NCBI GenBank assembly: GCA_903858275.1
Contig: CAIOIC010000106.1
Coordinates: 1 to 64,000 of the forward strand
Direction: 5' to 3'
Source of the DNA: an uncultured Verrucomicrobia subdivision 3 bacterium
Lineage (GTDB): Bacteria > Verrucomicrobiota > Verrucomicrobiia > Limisphaerales > UBA11358
Length of the DNA: 64,000 bases
Below, piece by piece: positions 7,629 to 16,753 of the stretch. Below the pieces are notes generated by a model. That model did no database searches. It saw only the letters and a list, made by a program, of their open reading frames with translations, and was not told the origin of the DNA. The position numbers were made by a program, and so were the translations under genes. Position 1 is the first letter of the stretch; every line of letters starts with the position of its first letter.

Positions 7629-8906
7629 ATGTCCGCCGCCAAAAAAATATCCCCGTGGTCCTGGGTGCCGACGCTCTATCTCGCGGAAGGCCTGCCTAAT
7701 GCGCTTGTCGCCTCCGTGTCGGTGGTGGTCTATAAAAACCTCGGCGTGTCCAACGCCGACATCGCGTTTTACACCGGCTGGCTGTATTTGCCGTGGGTTA
7801 TCAAGCCGTTCTGGAGCCCCGTCGTGGATCTGCTTAAAACCCGGCGGCAATGGATCTGGGCCATGCAGCTCCTGCTCGGCGCGGGACTGGCGGGCGTGGC
7901 GCTGACGATTCCCGCGCCGCACTTTTTCCAGCTCACGCTCGCGTTTTTCTGGCTGCTGTCGTTCAGCTCGGCCACGCATGACATCGCGGCGGACGGTTTT
8001 TACATGCTGGCGACGACGGAGCGTGAGCAATCATTTTTCGTCGGCATCCGCAGCATGTTTTATCGCGTGGCCAGCATCGCCGCGCAGGGCGGGCTGGTGA
8101 TTCTCGTCGGAAAAATTCAGGCGCGCACCGGAAATTATTCATCCGCCTGGTCCATCGCCTTCGGTCTTGTGGCGGGTATTTATCTCTGCTTCGGCATTTA
8201 CCACTGGTTCACCCTGCCGCGTCCCGCCAGCGATCGGTCGAAGGTCGCCGTGCCCAAAGACTTTTTCGCGGAGTTTTTCAAGACCTTCGGAACATTTTTT
8301 CAGAAACCAAAAATCATCACGCTGCTGTTGTTTCTGCTGCTCTACCGGCTCGGCGAGGCGCAGCTGGCCAAAATGGTGCAGCCGTTTCTGCTCGATCCGC
8401 GCGCCGTCGGCGGGCTGGGGTTGACGAATGACCAGCTCGGCCTGATTTATGGCACGGTGGGCGTGGCGGTGTTTATCCTGGGCGCGCTGCTCGGCGGCTT
8501 TGCGGTGGCGCGACACGGCTTGAAATTCTGGCTGTGGCCGATGCTGCTGGCGATTCATCTGCCGGACGCGGTCTTCATCTGGCTCGCGTATGCGCAGCCG
8601 GAAAACTTGTGGGCGATCGGCATCGGCGTGGCTGTGGAGCAATTTGGTTACGGCTTCGGCTTCACCGCCTTCATGCTCTACATGATTCACATCGCGCGCG
8701 GCGAACATCAGACCGCGCACTACGCCATCTGCACCGGTTTCATGGCGCTGGGCGTGATGGTGCCGGGCATGTGGAGCGGCTGGTTGCAGGAACAGCTCGG
8801 CTACCAGCATTTTTTTGTCTGGGTGATACTGGCGACGATTCCCAGTTTCATCGTCGCGGCGAAAATTCCGTTGAGCGCTGAGTTTGGGCGGAAAGAATTA
8901 CTTTGA
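7629..8906 (+). CDS. MFS transporter, AmpG/PAT-like
   Basis: A 425-residue twelve-helix permease. The N-terminal SWVPTLYLAEGLPNALVAS followed by YTGWLYLPWVIKPFWSPVVDLL matches AmpG-type major facilitator proteins, which import muropeptides or, in relatives, acetyl-CoA. The substrate here is unknown. The ATG at 7629 gives the usual family N-terminus; an earlier in-frame ATG at 7551 would add 26 basic residues. Divergent from DUF554 with an 87-base gap. Confidence 0.85.
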   Translation: MSAAKKISPWSWVPTLYLAEGLPNALVASVSVVVYKNLGVSNADIAFYTGWLYLPWVIKPFWSPVVDLLKTRRQWIWAMQLLLGAGLAGVALTIPAPHFFQLTLAFFWLLSFSSATHDIAADGFYMLATTEREQSFFVGIRSMFYRVASIAAQGGLVILVGKIQARTGNYSSAWSIAFGLVAGIYLCFGIYHWFTLPRPASDRSKVAVPKDFFAEFFKTFGTFFQKPKIITLLLFLLLYRLGEAQLAKMVQPFLLDPRAVGGLGLTNDQLGLIYGTVGVAVFILGALLGGFAVARHGLKFWLWPMLLAIHLPDAVFIWLAYAQPENLWAIGIGVAVEQFGYGFGFTAFMLYMIHIARGEHQTAHYAICTGFMALGVMVPGMWSGWLQEQLGYQHFFVWVILATIPSFIVAAKIPLSAEFGRKELL

Positions 8907-9062
8907 ACCTGCTGGCGCGCTGTTCGGCAGCGGGGTGAAGTCGCGCTGCTGCTCCACTTTTTTCACGGCGAAGCCGACCCACACCACCGCCAGCACGATG
9001 GCGAGTAGCACCGCCGCCAGCACCAGCCACGGCCAACGATAAGTTTGTTTCGGTTCGCTCAT
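8898..9062 (-). CDS. Small single-span membrane protein (54 aa)
   Basis: An open frame MSEPKQTYRWPW, a hydrophobic helix from about residue 11 to 33 (LVLAAVLLAIVLAVVWVGFAV), and a polar tail KKVEQQRDFTPLPNSAP. A good Shine-Dalgarno (GAGG in GCTGAGGCGG) sits just before the ATG, which is uncommon in this window and supports expression. It overlaps the end of the convergent MFS gene by nine bases. Function unknown. Confidence 0.65.
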   Translation of the reverse strand: MSEPKQTYRWPWLVLAAVLLAIVLAVVWVGFAVKKVEQQRDFTPLPNSAPAGSK

Positions 9063-9159
9063 CCGCCTCAGCTTAATCCTTATCGTCGTCGCTGGCGACC
9101 AGGGATTGCGTCAAAACTCGACCGCGCCGATTTTTGCGGTAGATTGTCCCGCAAGTTTC

Positions 9160-10518
9160 ATGCACGAAACCGAGACGCCAGACAATCCGCCGGAACCGTC
9201 CGCGCCCAAATCGCCGGAAGCGCATCCTTACGCCGTCTTCCGCAATGCGGATTTCCGCCGGTATATTTCGGCGCGGTTTATCGCCGCCACCGGCATGCAG
9301 ATGCTCGTCGTGGCGATCGATTGGGAGCTTTACGAGCGCACCGGCTCCGCGCTCGCGCTGGGGTTTGTCGGGCTGGCGCTGATGATTCCCATGATTCTCT
9401 GCACGCTGCCCGCCGGGCACGTCGCCGATAGTTTTAACCGGAAACAAATCATCCTTGGCTCCACGCTGTCGCTTAGCGCCGCCAGTCTGGGATTGACGCT
9501 GGTTTCCGCGTTCACCGATGGCAAAAACAGCCTGTGGTTTCAGATTCTGGTCTATACGCTGCTCGGCATCATCGGCGTGGCGAGAACTTTTCTCTGGCCG
9601 GCCAGCGCGGCGTTTGTGACTAGCCTCGTGACGCGGGAGCAACTGCCGCGCGCCATCACCTTCAACAGCGGCGCGTTCCAGCTTTCCTGCGTCATCGGCC
9701 CGGCGATTGCCGGTGTGCTCATCTGGCTCCTGCACGGCGCGTGGGTCATCTATGCCATCAATCTGGTCGCCGGGCTGGTCTGCTTGCTGCTCATCGCCAG
9801 CATCCGGCACGAACATAAAATTCCGGCGCGCGAACCGCTGACCTTCCGCAGTCTCGTCACCGGCTTCCGGTTCGTGTTTGAAAATAAAATCATCCTCGGC
9901 ACGCTCACGCTGGACATGTTTGCCGTGCTGCTCGGCGGCGCGGTCGCGCTGCTGCCGATTTTTGCGAAGGACATTTTGAACAGCGGGCCGGACGGGCTGG
10001 GACTGCTGCGCTCGGCGATGCCCGCCGGCGCCCTGGTTTGCACCCTGATCATCGCGCACCGGCCGACGATGGAAAAAGCCGGGCGCGCCATGCTCTGGTG
10101 CGTGGCGATTTTCGGCGTGGCGACGATGCTGTTCGGCCTCGTGAACCAGCAGTGCCTCGGCCGATACTTTCCCGCGCCGGATGCGGTATGGTTCTGGCTC
10201 GCGTTCGGGCTGCTGGCGCTGTGCGGGGCGGTGGACAACGTCAGTGTCGTCATCCGCGCCACGCTGGTGCAGGTGCTGACGCCGGACGAAAAGCGCGGGC
10301 GCGTCTCGGCGGCGAACAGCCTCTTCATTGGCACCTCCAACGAGCTGGGCAGTTTTGAATCCGGCTTCACCGCGCAACTGTTCGGGCCGATGATGGCGCA
10401 CTCGATTGCGACGGGTACAATCTTATCCACCGTGTTGGGCGGGTTTGGCACCATCGTGGTGGTGGCGGCGGTGGCGTGGATCTGGCCGCAACTCCGCCGC
10501 TACGGCAAGCTGGCGTGA
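9160..10518 (+). CDS. MFS transporter, EntS/MFS_3-like exporter
   Basis: A 452-residue twelve-helix major facilitator protein. The sequence FRNADFRRYISARFIAATGMQM and the loop GHVADSFNRKQIILG are typical of the MFS_3 group that contains enterobactin exporter EntS and drug exporters. The proline-rich N-terminus (residues 1-25) is cytoplasmic. The start at 9160 (ATG) is preferred over a TTG at 9106. No siderophore synthesis genes are nearby, so the substrate is open. Confidence 0.82.
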   Translation: MHETETPDNPPEPSAPKSPEAHPYAVFRNADFRRYISARFIAATGMQMLVVAIDWELYERTGSALALGFVGLALMIPMILCTLPAGHVADSFNRKQIILGSTLSLSAASLGLTLVSAFTDGKNSLWFQILVYTLLGIIGVARTFLWPASAAFVTSLVTREQLPRAITFNSGAFQLSCVIGPAIAGVLIWLLHGAWVIYAINLVAGLVCLLLIASIRHEHKIPAREPLTFRSLVTGFRFVFENKIILGTLTLDMFAVLLGGAVALLPIFAKDILNSGPDGLGLLRSAMPAGALVCTLIIAHRPTMEKAGRAMLWCVAIFGVATMLFGLVNQQCLGRYFPAPDAVWFWLAFGLLALCGAVDNVSVVIRATLVQVLTPDEKRGRVSAANSLFIGTSNELGSFESGFTAQLFGPMMAHSIATGTILSTVLGGFGTIVVVAAVAWIWPQLRRYGKLA

Positions 10519-10673
10519 AAGTGGTTTCCGGCTTTGCTGGGAATTAATCTTAGGTAGTCACTCTCCAAAAAATATTTGACAACGATTTTTGTCCGAAGCA
10601 ATCTCCAATTTATAATCCAGATGGCCAATAACCAACTGGCTAACCAAGATATAAAACCCGCAAAAAGAAATTT

Positions 10674-10883
10674 ATGAATTGGAGCACAAGAACAAAACTT
10701 CTCACATTGCTCGGGATGATTGCAGCCAACGTCATGGTCGTCGTGGGCTGGTGGATTGTTAAGCAAAATGTCGGAAAAGAAGGACCGTTTCCCATCACTT
10801 TCTGGAGCTATATGGGAATTATGGATTTGATGTTCGTTTGGTTTGTTTTCATTTTTCCATCAATATTGAAGAAGAAAAAATAA
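10674..10883 (+). CDS. Small two-helix membrane protein (69 aa)
   Basis: Predicted helices span about residues 7-28 (LLTLLGMIAANVMVVVGWWIV) and 43-64 (FWSYMGIMDLMFVWFVFIFP), ending in four lysines. It has a hydrophilic start MNWSTRTK and stands alone after an AT-rich 155-base gap. The local base composition is clearly more AT-rich than the neighbouring genes, which may indicate later acquisition. No family is recognised. Confidence 0.55.
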   Translation: MNWSTRTKLLTLLGMIAANVMVVVGWWIVKQNVGKEGPFPITFWSYMGIMDLMFVWFVFIFPSILKKKK

Positions 10884-10962
10884 GCATATTCAACGGCGAG
10901 GTAGATGCTTCGGATTTGCCCGCCGTTGACTTGTCCGCCCGCTTTGTTAGCGTGACGGCAAC

Positions 10963-12678
10963 ATGGTCAACAAACGGATTTCCCGGCTCGTCAAGATTCT
11001 TTCCGGCGCCGCCGCCGATGCGGAAGATGAAATTTTTCTGCTCGAAAACCGGCTCGAACGCTTCGTCCATTTCTGGGTGCTGGTCACGCGCCAGTTCATC
11101 CGACAGCGCTGCCTGGTGCGCGCGTCGGCGCTGTCCTATTCCACGCTCATCGCGCTGATTCCGCTGCTGGCGGTGGCGTTGAGCGTGACGAGCAGCCTGC
11201 TCAAGAACCAGGGCGAGGAGCAGTTCCAGCATGCCATCGAAAAACTCACCGGCGCGCTCGTGCCCCCGGCTACCATCGGCACCAACGCCACCGCCGCCGG
11301 TTCCCATGCGGTGACCATCGTCACCACCAATCCGGCGGTGACATTGGAAAACACCGGTCCCGATGAAATCGCAACCCATCTCCTCGCCCCCGGCGGCACC
11401 AACGCCAGCGCCAGCGCGGTGCCGGTGAGCGCGCAAAAGGAACTGGCGCGGCAGATCTGGGTGTTTGTGCAGAAGACACAAAGCGGCGCGCTCGGCGCCA
11501 CCGGCGTGGTGCTGCTGGTGTTTGTCGCCATTTCGCTGCTCGGCCGCATCGAGGAGACGTTTAACGACATCTGGGGCGTCACCCGCGGCCGCCATTGGCT
11601 GACCCAGGTGCAGCTCTATTCCACGACGATCCTGCTTGGTCCGCTGCTGCTCGTCACCGCGCTCGGCCTGGCCGGCGGCTCGCAGTTTCAATCCGCGAAG
11701 GATTTCATCGCCGCCACGCCGGTGGTCGGGAAAATTGTTTTCCAGCTTTTGCCGCTGCTGGTGTTGTGGCTGGCCTTCACGTTCGTGTATCAATTGCTGC
11801 CGAACACCCGGGTGAAATTTTCCGCCGCGCTCGTGGGCGGCGCGATGGCCGGCACGCTCTGGCATCTGAACAACGTCTTCGGCTACCTGTTCGTCTCCCG
11901 CGTGTTCACCAACAGCACCATTTACGGCAGCCTTTATCTGCTGCCCGTGTTCATGGTCGGGCTTTATTTCTCGTGGGTCATTCTGCTGTTCGGCGCGCAA
12001 ATCGCCTACGCGTATCAAAATCGCGCCGCCTATTTGCAGGACCGCCTGGCCGACAACGTGAACCAGCGCGGGCGCGAGTTTGTGGCGCTGCGGCTGATGA
12101 CCGCGCTCGGCCAGCGTTTCCAGAACGGCTTGCGCCCCGTGACGGTCGGCCAGCTTTCGCTGGAGCTCGGCATTCCCAGCCGGCTTACCCAATCCGTGCT
12201 GCGCACGCTCACGGCCACCCGGCTCGTCACGGAGGTGGCGGGCGCCGAGGCGGCGTTCGTGCCCGCGCGGCCGCTCGACGCCATCAATGCCTACGATATT
12301 TTGCAGGCGATGCGCACCGGCACGGGCCAGGAACTGCCCTTGCGCGACGAGCCGGCGCTGGCCGGCATCTACGGTGAGTTTGCGCGCATCGAAAAAGCCG
12401 AACGCGAAGCCGCCTCATCCATTTCGATGCTGGCGCTGGTCAATCGTCCCGCGCCCGCCGCGCTGGCAGAACCCAAGCCGGTGGTGACGGAAAAAGAAAT
12501 CATCATCGTCCCGCTGGTGGAAAAACCGGCTGAACCGGAAAAAGTGGAATCCCCGTTTCCCGAAACGCCGCCAGAAACGGCGGAAGCAAAACCTCAAATT
12601 CCGTCCGCACCCGCAGAAAAACCAACGGCGCGGCGCGAAGTCGTGATGCCGGACGAGAACCGGGGATTTCCGCTCTGA
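10963..12678 (+). CDS. YihY/BrkB family membrane protein with long C-terminal extension
   Basis: A 571-residue protein. The conserved YihY/BrkB core includes RASALSYSTLIALIPLLAV, an ISLLGRIEETFNDIWGV segment, VYQLLPNTRVKFSAALVGG and YFSWVILLFGAQIAYAYQN. A non-conserved extracytoplasmic insert, rich in Ala and Thr, lies near residues 90-160. Residues about 360-480 resemble a winged-helix-like cytoplasmic domain (SLELGIPSRLTQSVLRTLTA), and the tail is Pro/Glu-rich. The family was long misnamed as ribonuclease BN; its real function is not settled. Downstream lies an unrelated PhoH gene. Confidence 0.85.
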   Translation: MVNKRISRLVKILSGAAADAEDEIFLLENRLERFVHFWVLVTRQFIRQRCLVRASALSYSTLIALIPLLAVALSVTSSLLKNQGEEQFQHAIEKLTGALVPPATIGTNATAAGSHAVTIVTTNPAVTLENTGPDEIATHLLAPGGTNASASAVPVSAQKELARQIWVFVQKTQSGALGATGVVLLVFVAISLLGRIEETFNDIWGVTRGRHWLTQVQLYSTTILLGPLLLVTALGLAGGSQFQSAKDFIAATPVVGKIVFQLLPLLVLWLAFTFVYQLLPNTRVKFSAALVGGAMAGTLWHLNNVFGYLFVSRVFTNSTIYGSLYLLPVFMVGLYFSWVILLFGAQIAYAYQNRAAYLQDRLADNVNQRGREFVALRLMTALGQRFQNGLRPVTVGQLSLELGIPSRLTQSVLRTLTATRLVTEVAGAEAAFVPARPLDAINAYDILQAMRTGTGQELPLRDEPALAGIYGEFARIEKAEREAASSISMLALVNRPAPAALAEPKPVVTEKEIIIVPLVEKPAEPEKVESPFPETPPETAEAKPQIPSAPAEKPTARREVVMPDENRGFPL

Positions 12679-12847
12679 CTGACCTTTCCAGCAACATTCC
12701 GGTGACAAAGTTGAATTTCGTTGACAGTAACGGCATGCGAACGAAACAATTTGGAAAAGTTTCAGTGAATATTTTGATGTTGTTTGCCAAATCTTCAACC
12801 CAACGCCGCGTGTGCGGCGAAAACTCCACTGTCGGTTTTTTCTACCT

Positions 12848-14152
12848 GTGAAAAACTACATTCTCGACACCAACGTCCTGCTCCACGATCCCAATTCACT
12901 CGTCAATTTCAAGGAGAACACCGTTCTCGTGCCGATTGAAGTCATTGAGGAGATTGACCGCTTCAAACGCGAATCCACCGAGTTGGGCCGCAATGCGCGC
13001 ACGGTTTCGCGGATGCTGGACGGCTTTCGCGGCGAGGGCAGCTTGAGCGCCGGCGTGGATCTGCCGAACGGTGGCAAATTGAAAATCGCGTTCGAAAAAA
13101 ACGGTCACGGCGAAACGGTTTTCCCCAAGGACTCGGTGGACAACCGGATTCTGGCGCTAGCCATGCACATCCAGAAATCGCAGCCGAAAAACGCGACAAT
13201 TCTCGTTTCCAAGGATATCAACCTCCGCATCAAGGCCGACGCGCTGGGTTTGTATGCGGAGGATTATGAAACCGACCGGGTGTTCATCACTGATCTTTAC
13301 ACCGGCATGGTGGAGTTGACGGTGTCGGCGGAGAAAATGGTGGCGTTCCGCGCCAAGGGCGAGCTGGTGCTGGACAACGGCAAACAATATTTTCCGAACG
13401 AATATTGCACGCTCAACGACGAATCGAACCCGAAGAAGGCGGCGCTGACCAAGGTGGATCCCACCGGCACCAAGCTAATCCCGATCCACGATTGCCGCGA
13501 AGGCGTCTGGGGGATCAAGCCGCGCAACCGCGAACAGCATTTCGCGCTCGATGCCTTGCTCGACGATCGCGTGAAGCTCGTCACGCTCATGGGCAAGGCG
13601 GGCACGGGGAAAACGTTGATCGCCATGGCCGCCGGCCTGAAGCGCGTGGTGAATGACAGGGAATTTCGCCGGCTGGTCGTGGCGCGGCCGACGATTTCGA
13701 TGGGGAAGGAACTGGGCTTTCTGCCCGGCTCGCTGGATGAAAAGCTGGCGCCGTGGATGCAGCCGATTCACGACGCGCTGGAGATGCTGAGCGATTTGAA
13801 CATGGGCCACGACCATCGCCGCGCGGCCGATTTGATGCGCAGCGGCAGCATCGTGGTGGAAGCGCTGAGCTATATCCGCGGCCGCAGCATCGCGAACCAG
13901 TTCATGATCATTGACGAATCGCAGAACCTGACGCCACTGGAGGCCAAGACCATCGTGACGCGCGTTGGCAGCGGCACGAAAATCATTTTCACCGGCGATC
14001 CCTACCAGATTGACAATCCGTATGTGGATTCTTCGTCGAACGGATTCAACTACGTTATCAGCCGGTTCCGCGACCAGGCGATTGCCGCGCACATCGAGCT
14101 GCAAAAAGGCGAACGCTCCGAACTGGCGGAGCTGGCGGCGAATATTCTTTGA
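12848..14152 (+). CDS. PhoH family protein with N-terminal PIN domain
   Basis: About 435 residues. An N-terminal PIN nuclease-like domain (NYILDTNVLLHDPNSLVNF, with later conserved acidic residues, e.g. in ELGRNARTVSR and VDNRILALA) is joined to a PhoH P-loop ATPase (GKAGTGKT, residues 249-256; Walker B-like FMIIDESQNLTP). The architecture is that of B. subtilis YlaK, thought to act in RNA processing. The GTG at 12848 starts exactly at the PIN domain; another GTG at 12812 is in frame. No Shine-Dalgarno is seen for either. A TTGACA hexamer at about 12720 may be part of the promoter. Confidence 0.9.
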   Translation: MKNYILDTNVLLHDPNSLVNFKENTVLVPIEVIEEIDRFKRESTELGRNARTVSRMLDGFRGEGSLSAGVDLPNGGKLKIAFEKNGHGETVFPKDSVDNRILALAMHIQKSQPKNATILVSKDINLRIKADALGLYAEDYETDRVFITDLYTGMVELTVSAEKMVAFRAKGELVLDNGKQYFPNEYCTLNDESNPKKAALTKVDPTGTKLIPIHDCREGVWGIKPRNREQHFALDALLDDRVKLVTLMGKAGTGKTLIAMAAGLKRVVNDREFRRLVVARPTISMGKELGFLPGSLDEKLAPWMQPIHDALEMLSDLNMGHDHRRAADLMRSGSIVVEALSYIRGRSIANQFMIIDESQNLTPLEAKTIVTRVGSGTKIIFTGDPYQIDNPYVDSSSNGFNYVISRFRDQAIAAHIELQKGERSELAELAANIL

Positions 14153-14279
14153 GTTTCCCGGAGTGGTCGCCGGCGGCTAAATCACAGTCGCTGAATGATT
14201 TCGCCGGCATCCACCCAAGTTGGCTTCTGCAAAGCGTATTTTGCGGTTGACAACTGGCTGATTTAGACGAGTTTTTCCT

Positions 14280-14296
14280 ATCATGAAAACCATGAT
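14280..14296 (+). promoter_or_regulatory. Palindrome upstream of the PUR-family gene
   Basis: A perfect 6-bp inverted repeat, ATCATG and CATGAT with a 5-base spacer, lies ten bases before the ATG of the PUR/DUF3276 gene. It could be an operator or a leader hairpin that the nucleic-acid-binding product recognises. This is inference only. Confidence 0.3.
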
Positions 14297-14305
14297 TGGA
14301 AAGAT

Positions 14306-14635
14306 ATGATATCCAACGAACGTCCATCGCCATACGGCCGGCGCCCCTATCAAGGTCAGGGTTATGGCGCGCCCAAATACAACCAGCAGCCGCGCCCGCC
14401 GGTCAACGAAGACACGCTCAAAAGCGCCGAGGTGCAGATTGAGCGGAAAAACTTTGTTTTCACCTTAAAGGAAAATCCGCGCGGCCGCTTTCTCCGCATC
14501 ACCGAAGACGTCGGCGGCCGACGCGATACCATCATCATTCCCTCCACGGGGCTGGCGGAATTCAAGCAACTCGTGGACGAAATGGTGAAAGCCTCGGAAG
14601 CGATTCCCGAAAAGCAGCCCGATCCCGAGGCCTGA
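14306..14635 (+). CDS. PUR-alpha-like (DUF3276) nucleic-acid-binding protein
   Basis: A 109-residue single-stranded DNA/RNA-binding protein of the bacterial PUR family. After an Arg/Pro/Tyr/Gln-rich flexible N-terminus (residues 1-37) comes one PUR repeat: SAEVQIERKNFVFTLKENP, RGRFLRITEDVGGRRDTIII and STGLAEFKQLVDEM. Bacterial members form dimers through such repeats. The gene is monocistronic and closed by a strong terminator. DUF3276 is common in Bacteroidetes, spirochaetes and Verrucomicrobia. Confidence 0.9.
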   Translation: MISNERPSPYGRRPYQGQGYGAPKYNQQPRPPVNEDTLKSAEVQIERKNFVFTLKENPRGRFLRITEDVGGRRDTIIIPSTGLAEFKQLVDEMVKASEAIPEKQPDPEA

Positions 14636-14652
14636 ACTTTGAATCTGAGCAG

Positions 14653-14687
14653 CTCCGGTGGGATTATTTCCCCGCCGGAGTTTTTTT
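14653..14687 (+). terminator. Rho-independent terminator after the PUR gene
   Basis: CTCCGGTGGG pairs with CCCCGCCGGAG (one bulge) around an ATTATTT loop and is followed by seven T. It overlaps the last codons of the convergent rsfS gene. Confidence 0.85.
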
Positions 14688-15041
14688 CTTGAGGGCTTTC
14701 GCCGGTTTCAGCGGTTTGGCGTCGCCCCAAAGTCCTTCGAGATCGTAGCGCGTCCGCGTCTCGGTGTGCATGACGTGGACGATCACGTCAAAGTAATCCA
14801 AAACCACCCACGAACCGGAACCGCCCCCATCCGTCCGCACCGGGCGCAAATCATGGTCATCCCGCAGCTGGCTGTGGATTTCCTCCACAATGGCGCGCAG
14901 GTGCGGCTGGCTGGTGCCGGAGGCGATGACGAAAAAGTCCGTCACCGATGAGAGCTTGCGCACATCCAGCACGAGAATGTTTTCAGCTTTTTTATTGTCC
15001 GCCAGTTCGCGGCACAGCAGCGCCAGTTTTTTGGAATCCAT
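14664..15041 (-). CDS. rsfS: Ribosome silencing factor RsfS
   Basis: A 125-residue RsfS/Iojap protein that binds L14 and blocks subunit joining in slow growth. Diagnostic stretches are ENILVLDVRKLSSVTDFFVI, ASGTSQPHLRAIVEEI and GSWVVLDYFDVIVHVM. The ATG at 15041 gives the normal N-terminus; upstream open frame lacks family similarity. A lysine-rich C-terminal tail is present. The usual nadD neighbour is absent. Confidence 0.93.
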   Translation of the reverse strand: MDSKKLALLCRELADNKKAENILVLDVRKLSSVTDFFVIASGTSQPHLRAIVEEIHSQLRDDHDLRPVRTDGGGSGSWVVLDYFDVIVHVMHTETRTRYDLEGLWGDAKPLKPAKALKKKTPAGK

Positions 15042-15159
15042 ATTTGCAGGGAGGATTAAACCACATTTGGCCAGCGGATGCACCCGGATTTTTGCGGGAA
15101 TGGGATTTATGTTTTGCCACCGGTGGCAATTCGCTAGGCTCAAGAAACCCGAAGCAAGC

Positions 15160-16212
15160 ATGGATAAAAGATTTCCCGGAACAATTTTGGCGGTCGTGGC
15201 GCTGGCATTCAATGCAGCCGCATGGGACTACGAAGGCCATCGGACGGTAAACAAACTGGCGATGGCGTCGCTGCCAAAAGATTTCCCGGTGTTTGTGCTG
15301 GCCCCGGCAGCGCGTGATCGCATCACCTTTCTCGCCGGCGAGGCCGACCGCTGGCGCAACATCACCAGCACCAGAAAAGGCACAGGGCTGGCGCTCGGCC
15401 ATGCGAGCGGGCCGGACCACTATCTCGACCTGGAAAGCTTGGGGCTTTACGGCCTGACGCCGGCCACCTTGCCGCCGTTGCGCTACGATTTCGTGGCCGC
15501 CATCGTAAAGGCGCGGGGGGCGAATCCGGCAAGATTTCCAGCGATTGATCCGGCGCACGACGCGGACCACACCCGTAAATTAAGCGGTTTTCTACCGTGG
15601 GCGATCACCGAGGATTTCGAAAAGCTGCAATCCGGCTTCGCCTCGCTCAACGCCCTGGAAAAACTTGGCGGCACGGCGGAGGAAATCGCCAACGCCCGGG
15701 AAAACATCATTTATGTCATGGGCGTGATGGGGCATTTCGGCGGCGACGCCAGCCAGCCGCTGCACACAACGATGCATCACCATGGCTGGACGACCAACAA
15801 CAACCCGCATCATTACACCACGTCGTTTGGATTTCACGGGTGGGTTGACGGCGGATTTTTCAATAAGACCGGGGGCATCGACTTTGAAAAATTGTCCCCC
15901 CGTATTCAGCCCGCAGAAAAAATTTCGGCAGCGGACGATCCCGATGGCATTTTTCAGACAACGATGAATTTTATTGTGGAAACCCATGAGCTGGTGGAGC
16001 CGCTTTTTCAGCTGGACCGCGACGGGAAGTTGTCGAACCAAGAAAATCGCGGCGCGGAAGGCCGGGCGTTTCTGGAAGGCCAGCTCGTCAAAAGCGGCCA
16101 GCTGCTCGGCCGACTCTGGGTAACCGCATGGCAAACCGCGCCCCCAGACACCTTTCTCGAACGCGAGCTGCGCCGCCGGGCGGCGCAGGAAAAAGCGGCG
16201 GGGGCCAAATGA
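15160..16212 (+). CDS. Secreted S1/P1-type nuclease
   Basis: A 350-residue secreted zinc nuclease or phospholipase C-like enzyme. The signal peptide (residues 1-21) ends AAA, so cleavage would expose W22, matching the N-terminal Trp zinc ligand of S1/P1 nucleases. Other ligands are visible: H27 (EGH), D63 (GEADRW), H87 (DHYLD), the HFGGDASQPLH block (H192, D196, H202) and the HGWVD pair downstream. All three trinuclear zinc-site clusters therefore look intact. Expected role is scavenging phosphate and nucleosides from extracellular nucleic acids. The stop codon overlaps the next ATG (ATGA). Confidence 0.87.
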   Translation: MDKRFPGTILAVVALAFNAAAWDYEGHRTVNKLAMASLPKDFPVFVLAPAARDRITFLAGEADRWRNITSTRKGTGLALGHASGPDHYLDLESLGLYGLTPATLPPLRYDFVAAIVKARGANPARFPAIDPAHDADHTRKLSGFLPWAITEDFEKLQSGFASLNALEKLGGTAEEIANARENIIYVMGVMGHFGGDASQPLHTTMHHHGWTTNNNPHHYTTSFGFHGWVDGGFFNKTGGIDFEKLSPRIQPAEKISAADDPDGIFQTTMNFIVETHELVEPLFQLDRDGKLSNQENRGAEGRAFLEGQLVKSGQLLGRLWVTAWQTAPPDTFLERELRRRAAQEKAAGAK

Positions 16213-16574
16213 ACACTGTCGTCACCACGCGCATCGCCGCACTGCTGGGGCTGATGGCCGTGGCGTTCGGGGCGTTCGGCGCGCATGGCCTGAAAGATTT
16301 GCTCGCGCACAACGGCACGGCGGCGATTTGGGAAAAAGCCGTGTTCTATCACTTCGTTCACGCCGTGATGCTGTTTGTGCTGGCCGAGCGAAAGCCGTTC
16401 GCGACCCTGGCGTGGTGGAGTTTTTTTGCGGGTATCATCATTTTTTCCGGATCGCTTTATTTACTGGCGATAACCCATCTTCATTGGCTGGGAGCCATTA
16501 CGCCGGTCGGGGGCTTGAGTTTCCTCATCGGCTGGGGCGCATTGCTGCGATTTTCAGGGGTCAAAAATAATTGA
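16209..16574 (+). CDS. DUF423 family membrane protein
   Basis: A 121-residue, four-helix inner-membrane protein. AALLGLMAVAFGAFGAHGL, then VFYHFVHAVMLFVLA, IIIFSGSLYLLAIT and GAITPVGGLSFLIGW are the family signature (YgdD-like). The function is unknown. It overlaps the nuclease gene by four bases, suggesting translational coupling. Confidence 0.9.
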   Translation: MNTVVTTRIAALLGLMAVAFGAFGAHGLKDLLAHNGTAAIWEKAVFYHFVHAVMLFVLAERKPFATLAWWSFFAGIIIFSGSLYLLAITHLHWLGAITPVGGLSFLIGWGALLRFSGVKNN

Positions 16575-16689
16575 AACTTTTTAACCGGTTAGACAGCCAT
16601 TGTCCTACCGCCACTGGCATAATCACTTGAAATGATCAGCCCCATCACCACCGGATTTAGCCCTGAACCATACAAAAAACTGAACTGCT

Positions 16690-16718
16690 TTGACTATTTT
16701 GACGAATTTCACTAACGT
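16690..16718 (+). promoter_or_regulatory. Putative recA promoter
   Basis: TTGACT (16690-16695), a 17-base spacer and TAACGT (16713-16718), 35 bases upstream of the recA ATG. No convincing LexA-type palindrome could be seen around it. Confidence 0.45.
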
Positions 16719-16753
16719 AATTTCTCGACCAACCAAGAACTGAAAATATTTTT

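Noticed and set aside
9073-10401. Long minus-strand open frame opposite the EntS-like transporter
   Set aside because: It is the mirror of a GC-rich gene; the translation is Arg/Gln/Asp-rich low complexity with no family pattern, and the plus-strand MFS protein is clear.
10849-12192. Long minus-strand open frame opposite the YihY/BrkB gene
   Set aside because: Same codon-mirror effect; composition is His/Gln/Arg-rich and shows no domain.
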